DNA of 64,000 bases from JBFXAN01 sp050184225. GTDB taxonomy: Bacteria > Chloroflexota > Dehalococcoidia > CAUJGQ01. Position 1 is the stretch's first letter. Every line of letters starts with the position of its first letter. Below, piece after piece: positions 8,279-16,955 of the stretch. The notes below the pieces were generated by a model. That model did not search any database, was not told the DNA's origin, and saw only the letters and a program-made list of their open reading frames with translations. A program made the position numbers and the translations under genes. Location: contig JBFXAN010000010.1 of assembly GCA_050184225.1 (NCBI GenBank), positions 1-64,000 of the forward strand. The letters run 5' to 3'.

Positions 8279-9042
8279 TGCTGTCCGGAACCCGGCGGGT
8301 GAGTGCCGGGCATATCGCTCGACTTGCCGCCGAGTTTTGGTCCGAGGCCGGCGGTGCTGATGACTTCCCCCGCGAACCAGAGCCGCTGATCACCTTCCAT
8401 CTCCCGATTTCCGTTCACCCACTGCCGGATCTCAGTTGTGCGGTTGTCTCTGATTGGGCCGCGCGCTTGGGCTTGCCTCCGCTCGACGATGCCACGGATC
8501 GGCCGCTGCGTGGCTGTCTCCTTGCCTATGCCGGGGAAGCGGTGCTCTTGCTGGACGGTGGGGACGATCGCGCTCAACGACGCGTCACTGTCGCGCACGA
8601 ACTGGGCCATTACCTCATTGAAATCCGCGAGCCTCGACGGCGGGTGGTCCACGCCCTCGGCGGCGATGCGCTCGCCGTGCTCGACGGTGTCCGGCCGGCA
8701 ACGTTCGACGAACGGCTCAATGCTGCGCTCGCCGGCACGCCGCTTGGGGTTCACGTCCACCTGATGACACGCGAGGAGGATGGCAGCATTGCCTGCGCGC
8801 GGGTCGCCGCCGCCGAATGTGCTGCCGATGACTTTGCCTTGGAATTGCTCGCGCCGCGCTCGTCGCTCCGCACCGAAGTTCTGGCGCTTGCCGGTCAGCC
8901 ACTCCAACAGCGCTGGGCCTTGGCGAGCGGCCTCCTGATCGACCGCTACGATCTTCCGCCAATCATCGCCGGTGGCTACGCCAAGGAACTCGTCCATGAC
9001 CTGACCGGTGACGAGAGCGTCCGGGAGCGGTTGGATCTGTGA
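8278..9042 (+). CDS. ImmA/IrrE-family metallopeptidase
   Basis: A 254-residue protein with the zinc-binding motif HELGH at residues 107-111 and the downstream Glu in AAAECAADDFALELLAP at about residue 180, the standard ImmA/IrrE (DUF955) arrangement. These enzymes cleave repressors or regulators, as ICEBs1 ImmA cleaves ImmR and IrrE cleaves DdrO. The ATG at 8278 overlaps the upstream stop as TGATG; a GTG at 8275 is an alternative. As the third gene of the sigma operon, its likely substrate is one of the two upstream proteins. No integrase or excisionase is nearby, so a mobile-element role is not supported. Confidence 0.9.
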   Translation: MLSGTRRVSAGHIARLAAEFWSEAGGADDFPREPEPLITFHLPISVHPLPDLSCAVVSDWAARLGLPPLDDATDRPLRGCLLAYAGEAVLLLDGGDDRAQRRVTVAHELGHYLIEIREPRRRVVHALGGDALAVLDGVRPATFDERLNAALAGTPLGVHVHLMTREEDGSIACARVAAAECAADDFALELLAPRSSLRTEVLALAGQPLQQRWALASGLLIDRYDLPPIIAGGYAKELVHDLTGDESVRERLDL

Positions 9043-9050
9043 CCGGGTTT

Positions 9051-9224
9051 CCCCTCCCCCGGCCCCTCCCCCCGCTGCCGCGCGGAGAGGGGTGCACTCA
9101 TCTGACGATGCTACCAGCGCGCTCCCGTCCCACCGCCAGGCTGTCGCAAAGAGGATACTGGCGAATACGACCCGGCGAGGCGCCCCTCTCCGCGCGCCAG
9201 CGGGGGGAGGGGCCGGGGGAGGGG
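9051..9224. repeat. Long G/C-tract inverted repeat
   Basis: The left arm at 9051-9092 (CCCCTCCCCCGGCCCCTCCC then CCCGCTGCCGCGCGGAGAGG) matches the reverse complement of 9182-9224, with an ~90-base loop. It fills the gap between the ImmA-like gene and the transporter gene and has no coding character. Related G/C words are at 4879, 28134 and 62312. Confidence 0.8.
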
Positions 9225-9247
9225 TCCTTCTTCGCTATACTCTCACC

Positions 9248-9979
9248 ATGACCGCTGCACCCCGAACTGCCACCCGTCCGCAACTCGTCTCCATCCAATT
9301 CGTCATTGTCACGGCATTGTTCGTCACCGCGCTGATCGCGGCGAACGTGATGTCGGTGAAACTCGTCAATCTCGCCGGCGTCGAGATCGACGCGGGGACG
9401 ATCATCTTTCCCTTGACCTACATCTTCGGCGATGTTCTCACGGAGGTGTACGGCTACGGCCGCGCGCGGCAGGTGATCTGGCTCGGGTTCTTCTGCAACC
9501 TGCTCTTCGTGCTCGCGATGTGGGCAGGACAGATCGCACCGGCATCGGCCAACTTCGACGCGCAGCCGGCATACGAGCGGATCCTCGGCTATACGCCGCG
9601 CCTGCTGCTCGCGTCGTTCAGCGCCTATCTCGTGGGCGAGTTCGTCAATTCGTACATCCTCGCCCGACTGAAGGTGGCGACGCATGGCCGGTTCCTCTGG
9701 CTGCGGACGATCAGCTCGACGATGGCGGCCCAGGCGGTCGACTCGATCATCTTCATCACGATCGCCTTCGCCGGCGAGGTGTCGTGGGCGGTGGTTTGGG
9801 TGATCGCCCGGAACAACTGGGTGCTCAAGACCACCTATGAGGTGCTGGCGACGCCACTGACGTATCTCATCGTCACGCGGCTCAAAGACATCGAAGGCGT
9901 CGACGTGTACGACCGCGGCACGAACTGGAATCCGTTCGCCTGGCTGCCCTTCGTCGGACGTACCCGTCAGCCGGGCTGA
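9248..9979 (+). CDS. Queuosine precursor transporter (YhhQ/VUT family)
   Basis: A 243-residue integral membrane protein of about six helices with the family hallmarks FPLTYIFGDVLTEVYGYGRAR near residues 55-75 and SSTMAAQAVDSIIFI near 157-171. YhhQ proteins import queuosine precursors such as preQ0 and preQ1 for tRNA modification. Neither a riboswitch nor other queuosine genes are visible nearby, so the assignment rests on the protein. The start ATG follows the repeat at 9051-9224 by 24 bases. The C-terminal tail VDVYDRGTNWNPFAWLP is typical of the family. Confidence 0.92.
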   Translation: MTAAPRTATRPQLVSIQFVIVTALFVTALIAANVMSVKLVNLAGVEIDAGTIIFPLTYIFGDVLTEVYGYGRARQVIWLGFFCNLLFVLAMWAGQIAPASANFDAQPAYERILGYTPRLLLASFSAYLVGEFVNSYILARLKVATHGRFLWLRTISSTMAAQAVDSIIFITIAFAGEVSWAVVWVIARNNWVLKTTYEVLATPLTYLIVTRLKDIEGVDVYDRGTNWNPFAWLPFVGRTRQPG

Positions 9980-9997
9980 CTCACCGGAGCGAAGCCA

Positions 9998-10975
9998 GTG
10001 ATATCCATGCCCCCGCGCCATGCCTTCGCTGTACTCGCGGCCGTGCTGCTGATGGCGGTTGCGAGCGGCCATAGTACGGCGAACCAGTTGCAATCGATCG
10101 ATTGGAACGCCGTGGTGCTGTCTGATCCACGGGTCATGCAGCTGTCTGACTGTCCGCATCTCATCGACACACTCGGTCCCTGCATCGAGGTCGCGGTCGA
10201 TCGGTCAACACCAGAGGCCGATGCAACGCCTGATGATCCATCAGCGATGATTGTCGGATACGCCGCGACCGCACCGGAGGATGTGGTCTACGGGGATCTC
10301 GATGCTGACGGCACGGACGAGGCTGTGATCCGCATCGAGTCAGGCGGCACGGCGGGGACGATCGGCTTCCTGCTGTTTCGGGATGGACGGACGCATCCAA
10401 GACTGGTCACGGCGCGATCGGGATACAAGCTCTATCCCCGGATCGAACAGGGCCGCCTGCTCGTGACGCAGCCCTACTACTTCGGCTTCGAAGGCAATTG
10501 TTGCCCCAGCGCCGCCGTGACCGAGATGTACACGCTCGATGGCGACGATCTGGTGCTCCTCTCGATTCCGGGTCAGTCGCCGCGGTGGTCGGTGGTCGGT
10601 CCGGACGGTGAGTATTCGGCGACCTTCGCCGAGGTGGTTGTGGCCGGATTCTATCGCGCGCTGGACCACGGCGCCTTCGAGGATGCCTACGGATTTCTCA
10701 GCCCGATGTTTCAGACTGAGCATCCATTTCAGGAGTGGCGCGATGGGTTTGCCACCACCCGCCGCATCGAGGCGACCACGCTCGGCAGTCGTGAGACCTT
10801 CGCCGAGGATGGCGTGCCGGCGTACGAGGTGATCGTCTCGCTAGCGGTCGTGGATGAGCTGCCATCCGGCGAGCGGCTTGGCCGGCGCTTCGCCGGAGTT
10901 TGGTTGGTGGTCGAAGGCTCGTGGCCGGGACTGTCGCTGAGACTCGACGCGGCGCGGATCGGCGAAGTGCCGTAG
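9998..10975 (+). CDS. Secreted protein of unknown function
   Basis: A 325-residue protein with a signal peptide (MPPRHAFAVLAAVLLMAVASG) likely cleaved before about residue 30. It contains a calcium-like acidic loop DLDADGTDEAVI near residue 107 and a Cys pair NCC near 168. The C-terminal half resembles an NTF2-like or nuclear-transport-fold domain (VVVAGFYRALDHGAFEDAYGFL), which is a weak call. GGAG at 9986-9989 supports the GTG at 9998; the ATG at 10007 is an alternative. It is 18 bases after the transporter, so the two may be cotranscribed without a known functional link. Confidence 0.7.
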   Translation: MISMPPRHAFAVLAAVLLMAVASGHSTANQLQSIDWNAVVLSDPRVMQLSDCPHLIDTLGPCIEVAVDRSTPEADATPDDPSAMIVGYAATAPEDVVYGDLDADGTDEAVIRIESGGTAGTIGFLLFRDGRTHPRLVTARSGYKLYPRIEQGRLLVTQPYYFGFEGNCCPSAAVTEMYTLDGDDLVLLSIPGQSPRWSVVGPDGEYSATFAEVVVAGFYRALDHGAFEDAYGFLSPMFQTEHPFQEWRDGFATTRRIEATTLGSRETFAEDGVPAYEVIVSLAVVDELPSGERLGRRFAGVWLVVEGSWPGLSLRLDAARIGEVP

Positions 10976-11185
10976 ATACAATCAGCGGCCCGGAGGCAGG
11001 ATTGCCTCGACGGGCCGCAGGAGTGCTTGGCCGCTTCCGTGGTTGTTGTCCTGTCCTTAGAATGCCTCACAGAGCGAGTCGAGCAATCGGCCGAGGGGAC
11101 GGAATCAGGCTGCGTCAATGGGCGGGCCAGATGCATGGCCATTTGGCTGATAGCGGACCGATACCTCAGACGGGGAACGAGCGTC

Positions 11186-11875
11186 GTGGTCAAGATCGTC
11201 GCGACACCAGACGAAGCCGTCATCGATATCCCGGACGGCGCGGTGGTCATGTTTGGCGGGTTCGTCTCGGCCGGCACGCCGACGAACCTGATCCGGGCGC
11301 TGGTACGCCACGGCGCGCGCAACCTGACCGGCATCGCCAACAACATCGGCCTCGGCGATGAGCTCGACTCGCTTTGTGAGAACCGGCAGATCGCGCGCTT
11401 CATCGCGTCTTTTGCCATTCGTGCGTCCGGGGCGCGTGACAGCCACTTCGAGCGACAGTATCGCGCCGGTGAGGTGTCGTTGGAGTTGGTGCCACAGGGG
11501 ACGCTGGCCGAGCGCATCCGGGCGGGCGGCGCCGGCATCCCCGGCTTCTACAGTCGCACCGGGGTGGGGACGCCGGTCGCCGAGGGCAAAGAGATGCGGG
11601 AGTTCGACGGCGAACGCTACCTGCTGGAGACGGCGATCACCGCGGACGTTGCTCTGCTCAAGGCCCACCGTGCCGACCCGTGGGGCAACCTCACCTATCG
11701 AGGCGCCGGCCGCAATTTCAACGTGCCGATGGCGACGGCCGCGCGGACGGTGATCGTCGAGGTCGATGAGATCGTCGAACCAGGCGCGATCGACCCACAG
11801 CACGTTGTCACCCCCGGCGTCTACGTGGACCGCATCGTCCGCTGCGATACGATACCAACGCGCTGGGAGCAGTAG
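11186..11875 (+). CDS. CoA transferase, subunit A
   Basis: A 229-residue family I CoA-transferase alpha subunit. The nucleotide-loop-like GGFVSAGTPTNLIRAL at about residues 31-46 and the ENRQIARFIASFA stretch are typical of AtoD/ScoA/GctA proteins. The GTG at 11186 is chosen from the protein alignment length and GGGGA nine bases upstream; the longer frame adds non-coding sequence. It is followed after 14 bases by the beta subunit, and together they form the heteromeric enzyme that moves CoA between acids such as acetoacetate, succinate or glutaconate. Substrate cannot be told. Confidence 0.9.
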   Translation: MVKIVATPDEAVIDIPDGAVVMFGGFVSAGTPTNLIRALVRHGARNLTGIANNIGLGDELDSLCENRQIARFIASFAIRASGARDSHFERQYRAGEVSLELVPQGTLAERIRAGGAGIPGFYSRTGVGTPVAEGKEMREFDGERYLLETAITADVALLKAHRADPWGNLTYRGAGRNFNVPMATAARTVIVEVDEIVEPGAIDPQHVVTPGVYVDRIVRCDTIPTRWEQ

Positions 11876-11889
11876 GACAGGGCGAAGCG

Positions 11890-12546
11890 ATGGTGAAGGG
11901 ACTGACCCGCGAGTTGATCGCGATGCGCGTGGCGCAGGAACTGCACGATGGCCAGGTGGTGAACCTGGGGATCGGCCTGCCGACGCAGGTGCCCCACTTT
12001 CTGCCGTCGGATGTTCACGTCTGGTTCCAGGCGGAGAACGGCATCCTCGGCTACGGCGGCATCAAGGAAGCGGAGTACGATCAGGACTTCATCAACGCCG
12101 GCGGACAGCCGGTCGAGATCCTGCCCGGCGCGTCGTTCTTTTCCAGCGATCAATCCTTCGCCATGATCCGTGGTGGTCACATTGATGTGGCGATCCTCGG
12201 TGGCTTGCAGGTGTCGGCGCGTGGCGACCTGGCGAACTGGTACGTGCCGAGCCGGGGCGGCGGCAGCATCGGCGGCGCCATGGACCTGGCTACCGGCGCC
12301 CGCCGCCTGATCGTGGCGATGGAACACACGACCAAAGGTGGCGAGCCGCGCATCCTCGAACACTGTACCTATCCCCTCACCGCCGAGCGCTGCGTCAAGC
12401 TCGTCGTCACCGATCTCGCCGTGATCGAGGTGACGCCGGCCGGTCTCGTATTGCGCGAGGTGGCACCCGGCGTGCCCGTCGCCGATGTGGTCGAACGGAC
12501 GGACGCGCCGATGAACACGTCCGGCGTGCGCGAGATGCGTCTCTAA
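11890..12546 (+). CDS. CoA transferase, subunit B
   Basis: A 218-residue beta subunit of a family I CoA transferase. The catalytic Glu lies in QAENGILGYG near residue 53, and the Gly-rich RGGGSIGGAMDLATGARR segment near 127-144 is characteristic. It is complete and in the usual length range. With the alpha subunit upstream it completes a 3-oxoacid or related CoA-transferase pair. The stop is followed by a 211-base gap with no clear terminator beyond a small stem (CCTGTC with GACAGG). Confidence 0.92.
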   Translation: MVKGLTRELIAMRVAQELHDGQVVNLGIGLPTQVPHFLPSDVHVWFQAENGILGYGGIKEAEYDQDFINAGGQPVEILPGASFFSSDQSFAMIRGGHIDVAILGGLQVSARGDLANWYVPSRGGGSIGGAMDLATGARRLIVAMEHTTKGGEPRILEHCTYPLTAERCVKLVVTDLAVIEVTPAGLVLREVAPGVPVADVVERTDAPMNTSGVREMRL

Positions 12547-12757
12547 TCGCCGCCGCTCCGTGCCGGCGCATCCTGTCGATCATCCGGACAGGTCGCATAT
12601 GCCCGCCGTCGGGTTCCGGCTCCGCTGTGCCACGAACAACTTTCAGCAATTTTTTGGGTGACGCGCGATCAATCGAGCGGTCTATCAGGCCGATCCGGCG
12701 ATGCTCGATCACACGGGCAACATGACCGTGCTATTTCCAGCATCGGAGGAAGCAATC

Positions 12758-12925
12758 ATGATTGTGGCGACACGGATTCCCTCACTGACCAGGCAGATGT
12801 TGGCGGCGACACTCGCGGCTCAGGCACGGCAGAACGGCGCGACGAGCGCGGGCCGGGAGGTGCGGCTCGTCCATCAACTGGAAGCGCTCGGCTACAACGT
12901 TCGCATCGAGCGGCGCGCCGCATAG
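12758..12925 (+). CDS. Small hypothetical protein, 55 residues
   Basis: A short open frame preceded by GGAGGA at 12745-12750, seven bases before the ATG, which is a strong ribosome site for this genome. The protein is basic, with an Ala/Gln-rich helix (QMLAATLAAQARQNG) and a C-terminal RLVHQLEALGYNVRIERRAA. No family was recognised. It lies alone between the CoA-transferase pair and a convergent surface-protein gene. Confidence 0.55.
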   Translation: MIVATRIPSLTRQMLAATLAAQARQNGATSAGREVRLVHQLEALGYNVRIERRAA

Positions 12926-12936
12926 CGCAACCGTCT

Positions 12937-13713
12937 CTACGTCCCACGACGGCGCGACATCACCGATCCGCCGACCGCGAGGACGAGCAGCGCGATGGCG
13001 CCGGCGACGAGCATCACCGGCGGGCCGCCGTTGTCCGATGGTGGCCGCTCGACCGGCGGCGCGTCATCGATCGGTCCCTCGAGTACCGGCGTGACGATCA
13101 CCCGCGCCATGGGCACTTGTGTGCCGGGTGACGCGGGGAACGGTGCCGGCGTTGGTTCGGACGTTGGTTCAGGTGTGGGTTCAGGCGTCGGCTCTGGGGT
13201 AGGGGTCGGTGACGGCGTCGACGATGGCGTTGCAATCGGCGATGGGGTTGGGGGCGGCATCGTCGCGATCGCCGGCGTCGGTGGTGCTGCCTGGACGGTC
13301 GCTGGTACAGGCGGCGCCGTGGGAACCAGCGGCGTTTGTGCTGGTTGGGGCGCTGCTGGTGGTGCGAACTGCGCCGGGCTGCGGAGGATGATCTCGGCCT
13401 CACCCCGGTAGAGCTCGATCGCGCCCCAGACGGTCAGCGTGGCGCCGCGCCACGACTCCGGCGCCGGCTGGAACTTCGGCCGATCCTCCTCCCAGATGAC
13501 AACGGTGAAACGGCTTCCCAGGTCGATGAATGTTGGCCGGCCGTTGCTCTGTTGCGCCCAGAAGACATTGGTGACGCGTCCGCTGACACACGCGAACTCA
13601 CCCGCATGGGCAGCAGCTTCCTGAGGCGCATAGCAGCCGGCCTGCGCTCCGGCGCGGATGAGAGATCCGGCAACGATCAACCCGAGCAACACACCTCCTA
13701 TCCAGCGGCGCAC
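12937..13713 (-). CDS. Secreted OB-fold-like protein with Pro/Thr-rich stalk and C-terminal membrane anchor
   Basis: A 258-residue protein. The GTG at 13713 is preferred because GGAGGGAG lies just upstream and the result is a clean signal peptide (RRWIGGVLLGLIVAGS, cleaved near AQA). An OB-fold-like domain follows (residues ~30-110: CVSGRVTNVFWAQQSNG, then RFTVVIWEEDRPKF), then a Pro/Thr/Glu-rich stalk with PTPEPTPEP repeats to about 200, and a C-terminal helix ending SRRRGT. The layout is that of a surface-displayed protein held by one helix. A TATAAT-like box lies upstream at 13745-13750 on this strand, without a good -35. Confidence 0.7.
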   Translation of the reverse strand: MRRWIGGVLLGLIVAGSLIRAGAQAGCYAPQEAAAHAGEFACVSGRVTNVFWAQQSNGRPTFIDLGSRFTVVIWEEDRPKFQPAPESWRGATLTVWGAIELYRGEAEIILRSPAQFAPPAAPQPAQTPLVPTAPPVPATVQAAPPTPAIATMPPPTPSPIATPSSTPSPTPTPEPTPEPTPEPTSEPTPAPFPASPGTQVPMARVIVTPVLEGPIDDAPPVERPPSDNGGPPVMLVAGAIALLVLAVGGSVMSRRRGT

Positions 13714-13884
13714 AATCTCCCTCCAGATGATCGCTACCCGACGGATTATAAACGCGATCATGATGCCGGTGCGGCCCGCCCTTATGACTGTCGTTGCTGA
13801 ACCCCGTACGCTGACAGTGACCGCTCGTTCAATCGACGAGCGATCGAAGGCTGCTTTCATATCTCTCGAATCAAGGACTTCAAC

Positions 13885-14871
13885 ATGCACGTCTTTGTTG
13901 TCGGTGGGGCCGGCTACATCGGATCGGTGACAGCAGCGGAACTCCTGGCCGCCGGTCATGAAGTGACGGTCTACGACGCGCTGGCGCGCGGCCACCGGGA
14001 GGCGGTTCCGGACGGCGCCCGCCTGATTCAGGGGGAGTTCGGCGACGGGGAGGCTCTGCGCCGGGCACTGACGACCGCCAAATTCGATGCCGCGATGCAC
14101 CTCGGTGCGTTCATCGAGGCCGGCGAGTCGATGCGCGACCCCGGCAGCTTCTTTACCAACAACGTCGCCAGCAGCGTCACGTTGATCAACGCGCTGCTGG
14201 AGGCCGGCGTCGAGCGCCTCGTCTTCAGTTCCAGCGCCGGCGTCTACGGCGAGCCGGAGACGATCCCGATCCCGGAGGAGCATCCGCTGCGGCCGGTGAA
14301 TGTCTATGGCGAGACGAAGCTGCTCGTCGAGCGGATGCTGCGCTGGTACGGTGAGCGACGCGGGTTGCGGTGGGTGGCGCTGCGCTACTTCAACGCTGCC
14401 GGCGCCACGCCGGAGCGGGGCGAGGACCACGACCCGGAGACGCATCTGATCCCGATCGTGCTCCAGGTGCCGCTGGGCACGCGGCCGATGATCACGATCT
14501 TCGGCGGTGACTATCCAACGCGGGACGGCACCTGCATCCGTGATTATGTCCATGTGCTCGATCTGGCCCAGGCGCACATCCTCGCGCTCGGCCAGTGCGA
14601 CCGCGGCAGCGGCGCCTTCAATCTGGGCAACGGTCGGGGCTTCAGCAACATGGAGGTGGTCGAGGCGGCGCGGCGTGTCACCGGCCACCCGATCCCGGTC
14701 GACGTTGGTCCGCGTCGCCCCGGCGATCCGGCGGAACTGGTCGCATCGTCGGAGAAGGCGCGCGCCCTGCTCGGCTGGCAGCCGGGCTACACGTCACTGG
14801 ATGACATCGTCGCCAGCGCCTGGGAGTGGCATCGCGCGCGCCCTAATGGCTATGGCGACGGCTGCGCCTGA
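13885..14871 (+). CDS. galE: UDP-glucose 4-epimerase
   Basis: A 328-residue short-chain-dehydrogenase-fold epimerase. The NAD motif GGAGYIGS is at residues 7-14, the SSSAGVYG block near 117-124 and the catalytic YGETK near 146-150; the substrate region contains FNAAGATPERG and the C-terminal RDYVHVLDLAQAH is typical of GalE. The enzyme interconverts UDP-glucose and UDP-galactose. AAGGA six bases before the ATG supports the start. The gene diverges from the surface protein and stands upstream of a small PIN module. Confidence 0.93.
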   Translation: MHVFVVGGAGYIGSVTAAELLAAGHEVTVYDALARGHREAVPDGARLIQGEFGDGEALRRALTTAKFDAAMHLGAFIEAGESMRDPGSFFTNNVASSVTLINALLEAGVERLVFSSSAGVYGEPETIPIPEEHPLRPVNVYGETKLLVERMLRWYGERRGLRWVALRYFNAAGATPERGEDHDPETHLIPIVLQVPLGTRPMITIFGGDYPTRDGTCIRDYVHVLDLAQAHILALGQCDRGSGAFNLGNGRGFSNMEVVEAARRVTGHPIPVDVGPRRPGDPAELVASSEKARALLGWQPGYTSLDDIVASAWEWHRARPNGYGDGCA

Positions 14872-14906
14872 TAGAATCAGCCGAAGAACGTCCGTGAGGC
14901 AGCGCA

Positions 14907-15149
14907 ATGACACGAACCATAACGGTGATCTTCGATGGCGAATCCTTTAGGCCAACCGAGCCGGTAGACCTGCCGGCCAATACCGAATATCAGATGACAA
15001 TTGAATCTCTCGATTCGGCCGGTACAGAACATCCGGTTGACTCGGAACTTCGGCCACTGGCAAGTCTTCTCGATATCACGATCGATACCGGACTTGGCGA
15101 TCTGGCCGAGCAGCACGACCACTACCTCTACGGAACGCCCAAGCGATGA
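14907..15149 (+). CDS. Antitoxin-like small protein of a PIN module
   Basis: An 80-residue protein that begins TRTITVIFDGESFRPTEPVD, close to the DUF104/AF2212-type beta-barrel proteins that precede PIN toxins. The C-terminal half (LASLLDITIDTGLGDLAEQHDHYLYGTPKR) ends in the DLAxQHDHYLYG motif common to VapB-like partners. Its stop overlaps the PIN start by four bases (ATGA), so the two are coupled. It remains intact although the toxin is interrupted. Confidence 0.82.
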   Translation: MTRTITVIFDGESFRPTEPVDLPANTEYQMTIESLDSAGTEHPVDSELRPLASLLDITIDTGLGDLAEQHDHYLYGTPKR

Positions 15150-15562
15150 ACGGCAGCCGCGCGCGTTTCGTCGATACCGGCTATTGGATTGCGTCCGTCG
15201 ATCGGAGTGACCGCTATCACGAAAGGGCCGTAGCCCTGGCACGTCGGCTGGCGGGTCCGCTTGTTACGACCGAGGCGGTGCTGGCCGAGGTCGGCAACGC
15301 ACTCGCTGGGTTCCGGTGGCGTGCGGCCTCCGTCACCTTGCTGCGGCGTGTCCGGTTGAATCCCGTGATTGAGATCGTTCCTGTCACCGGAGTCCTCTTC
15401 GATCGGGCGGTGCAGTTCTACACCGCCCGGCCGGACAAGGAGTGGGGTCTGACGGACTGCATCTCGTTCGTCGTGATGTAGGATCGCGGCATCGCCGAGG
15501 CACTCGCGGCCGACCAGCACTTCGTTCAGGCCGGCTTTCGGGCGCTCCTGCGTGAGGCGTAA
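15146..15562 (+). pseudogene. PIN-domain toxin with in-frame stop
   Basis: The first 111 codons encode a PIN domain with D10 (FVDTGYW), E48 (LAEVGN) and D104 (LTDCISF). A TAG at 15479-15481 then interrupts the frame, after which the same frame continues DRGIAEALAADQHFVQAGFR and on to TAA at 15560-15562, exactly the missing C-terminal strand and helix of a PIN domain. The truncation removes the fourth acidic position (AADQHF). The continued coding character after the stop makes a recent nonsense mutation, or a sequencing error, more likely than a naturally short protein. Confidence 0.85.
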
Positions 15563-15600
15563 GTCCACACCGCGATGATCGACATGCGGACGTGTCGCAA

Positions 15601-16782
15601 TCACGCCGGGTCGAAAAGTATCGGGTAGTGCTCCAGGCCGCGGATGATGAAGTTGTCGACGCGCACCGCCGGCCGGTCCGGGTCGGGGCGGAGATTCTTC
15701 GTCCGGCGCAGCAGCGTCTCCCAGACGACCCGCGCTTCCAATCGGGCGAGCGGTGCACCCAGGCAGAAGTGGATACCGTAGCCGAAGGCGATGTGGTTGT
15801 TCGGCGTGCGGCTGATGTCGAAGCGGCCGGCGTCGGGGAACTGCGCTTCGTCACGGTTGGCGGATGCATAGAGCATGAGCACTTTCTGGTCCGCCGGGAT
15901 CGTCGTCCCGGCGACGACCACGTCATGCGTGGTCGTGCGGAAAAGGCCCTGGACGGGTGAGTCGTAGCGCAGCGCCTCCTCGATCATGCTCGGTACGAGC
16001 GACTGACGCTCGCGCAGCAACGCCATCTGGTCCGGGTGCTCCATCAACGCCAGGGCCGCGTTCGAGATCAGGTTCGTCGTCGTCTCATTGCCCGCGACCA
16101 GGAGCAGCAGGCAGAACATGAGAATGTCTTCGGTGGTCAGCGCGTCGCGGTCCTCCTGCGCCGCCACCAGCGCGCTGATCAGGTCGTTCCGGCGCGCTCG
16201 GCGGCGCGCTTCGACCATCGCGCCAAAGTACTCCCCGAACTCGGCGAAGGTGCGGTCGTTGAGCGCCTGATCTGCTTCCGGGTCACTCTCGTCGAAGCCG
16301 GTGCCGATGAAGGCATCCGACCATCGCTTGAAGTCTGCGCGCCGCTCCGGTTCGACGCCGAGCAACTCGGCGATCACCGTCACCGGCAACGGGATCGCCA
16401 GATCCTGCGTCAGGTCGAAGGCGTCGCTGTCGAGCGCGCGGTCCAGCAACTGATTGGTAATCGCCTGAATCCGCGGCTCCAGGTCCGCCACCATCCGCGG
16501 CGTGAACGCTTTGCTCACCAGCGACCGCAGCAGGGTATGGTCCGGTGGGTCGGTCGAGATCAGCATCCGGCTGTCATCCCGGCCGGAGCCGATCCCCTGG
16601 GCGGAGGAAAAATCACTATGGTTGCGGAGCGCGGCCGACACATCGGCGTAGCGGCTGAGCGCCCACCAGCCCGTCTGCTCGTCGTGGTAGACCGGTTGCT
16701 CGCGGCGCAGCCAGGCGTAGCTGGGATATGGGTCTTGCTTGAACTCCGCTGACAGCGGATGGAAACCGGAGACGGTGGTCAT
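15601..16782 (-). CDS. Cytochrome P450
   Basis: A 393-residue soluble bacterial P450. The I-helix motif LLVAGNETTTN, the ExxR pair in EEALR and the heme-binding loop FGYGIHFCLG with Cys340 are all intact. The ATG at 16782 follows GGAGG by seven bases and removes an unlikely N-terminal extension. The protein needs a ferredoxin/reductase pair, which is not adjacent. The upstream gene on the same strand is an MFS exporter, 173 bases away, so export of an oxidised product is possible but not shown. Confidence 0.95.
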   Translation of the reverse strand: MTTVSGFHPLSAEFKQDPYPSYAWLRREQPVYHDEQTGWWALSRYADVSAALRNHSDFSSAQGIGSGRDDSRMLISTDPPDHTLLRSLVSKAFTPRMVADLEPRIQAITNQLLDRALDSDAFDLTQDLAIPLPVTVIAELLGVEPERRADFKRWSDAFIGTGFDESDPEADQALNDRTFAEFGEYFGAMVEARRRARRNDLISALVAAQEDRDALTTEDILMFCLLLLVAGNETTTNLISNAALALMEHPDQMALLRERQSLVPSMIEEALRYDSPVQGLFRTTTHDVVVAGTTIPADQKVLMLYASANRDEAQFPDAGRFDISRTPNNHIAFGYGIHFCLGAPLARLEARVVWETLLRRTKNLRPDPDRPAVRVDNFIIRGLEHYPILFDPA

Positions 16783-16955
16783 GCAGGGGCCTCCACTTCG
16801 ATCGAACGAAATCCCGGATCGGGATGCGCACATCCGAAGGCGGCGCCTCTGCTCTCGCTGCCGGCTGGATTATAGCGAACTGTCCGCAACGATGTGAGGC
16901 CGAGTACTTTCAGCAGTGTGACGATCAAACCGATGCAGGCGGTGAATGATCACCG

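Noticed and set aside
7264..9042. Sigma/ImmA operon as part of a mobile element
   Set aside because: No integrase, excisionase, relaxase or attachment repeats were found around it.
12937..14688. Long minus-strand frame through galE into the OB-fold-like gene
   Set aside because: The upstream part is antisense to galE; the true start is the GTG at 13713 with GGAGGGAG and a signal peptide.
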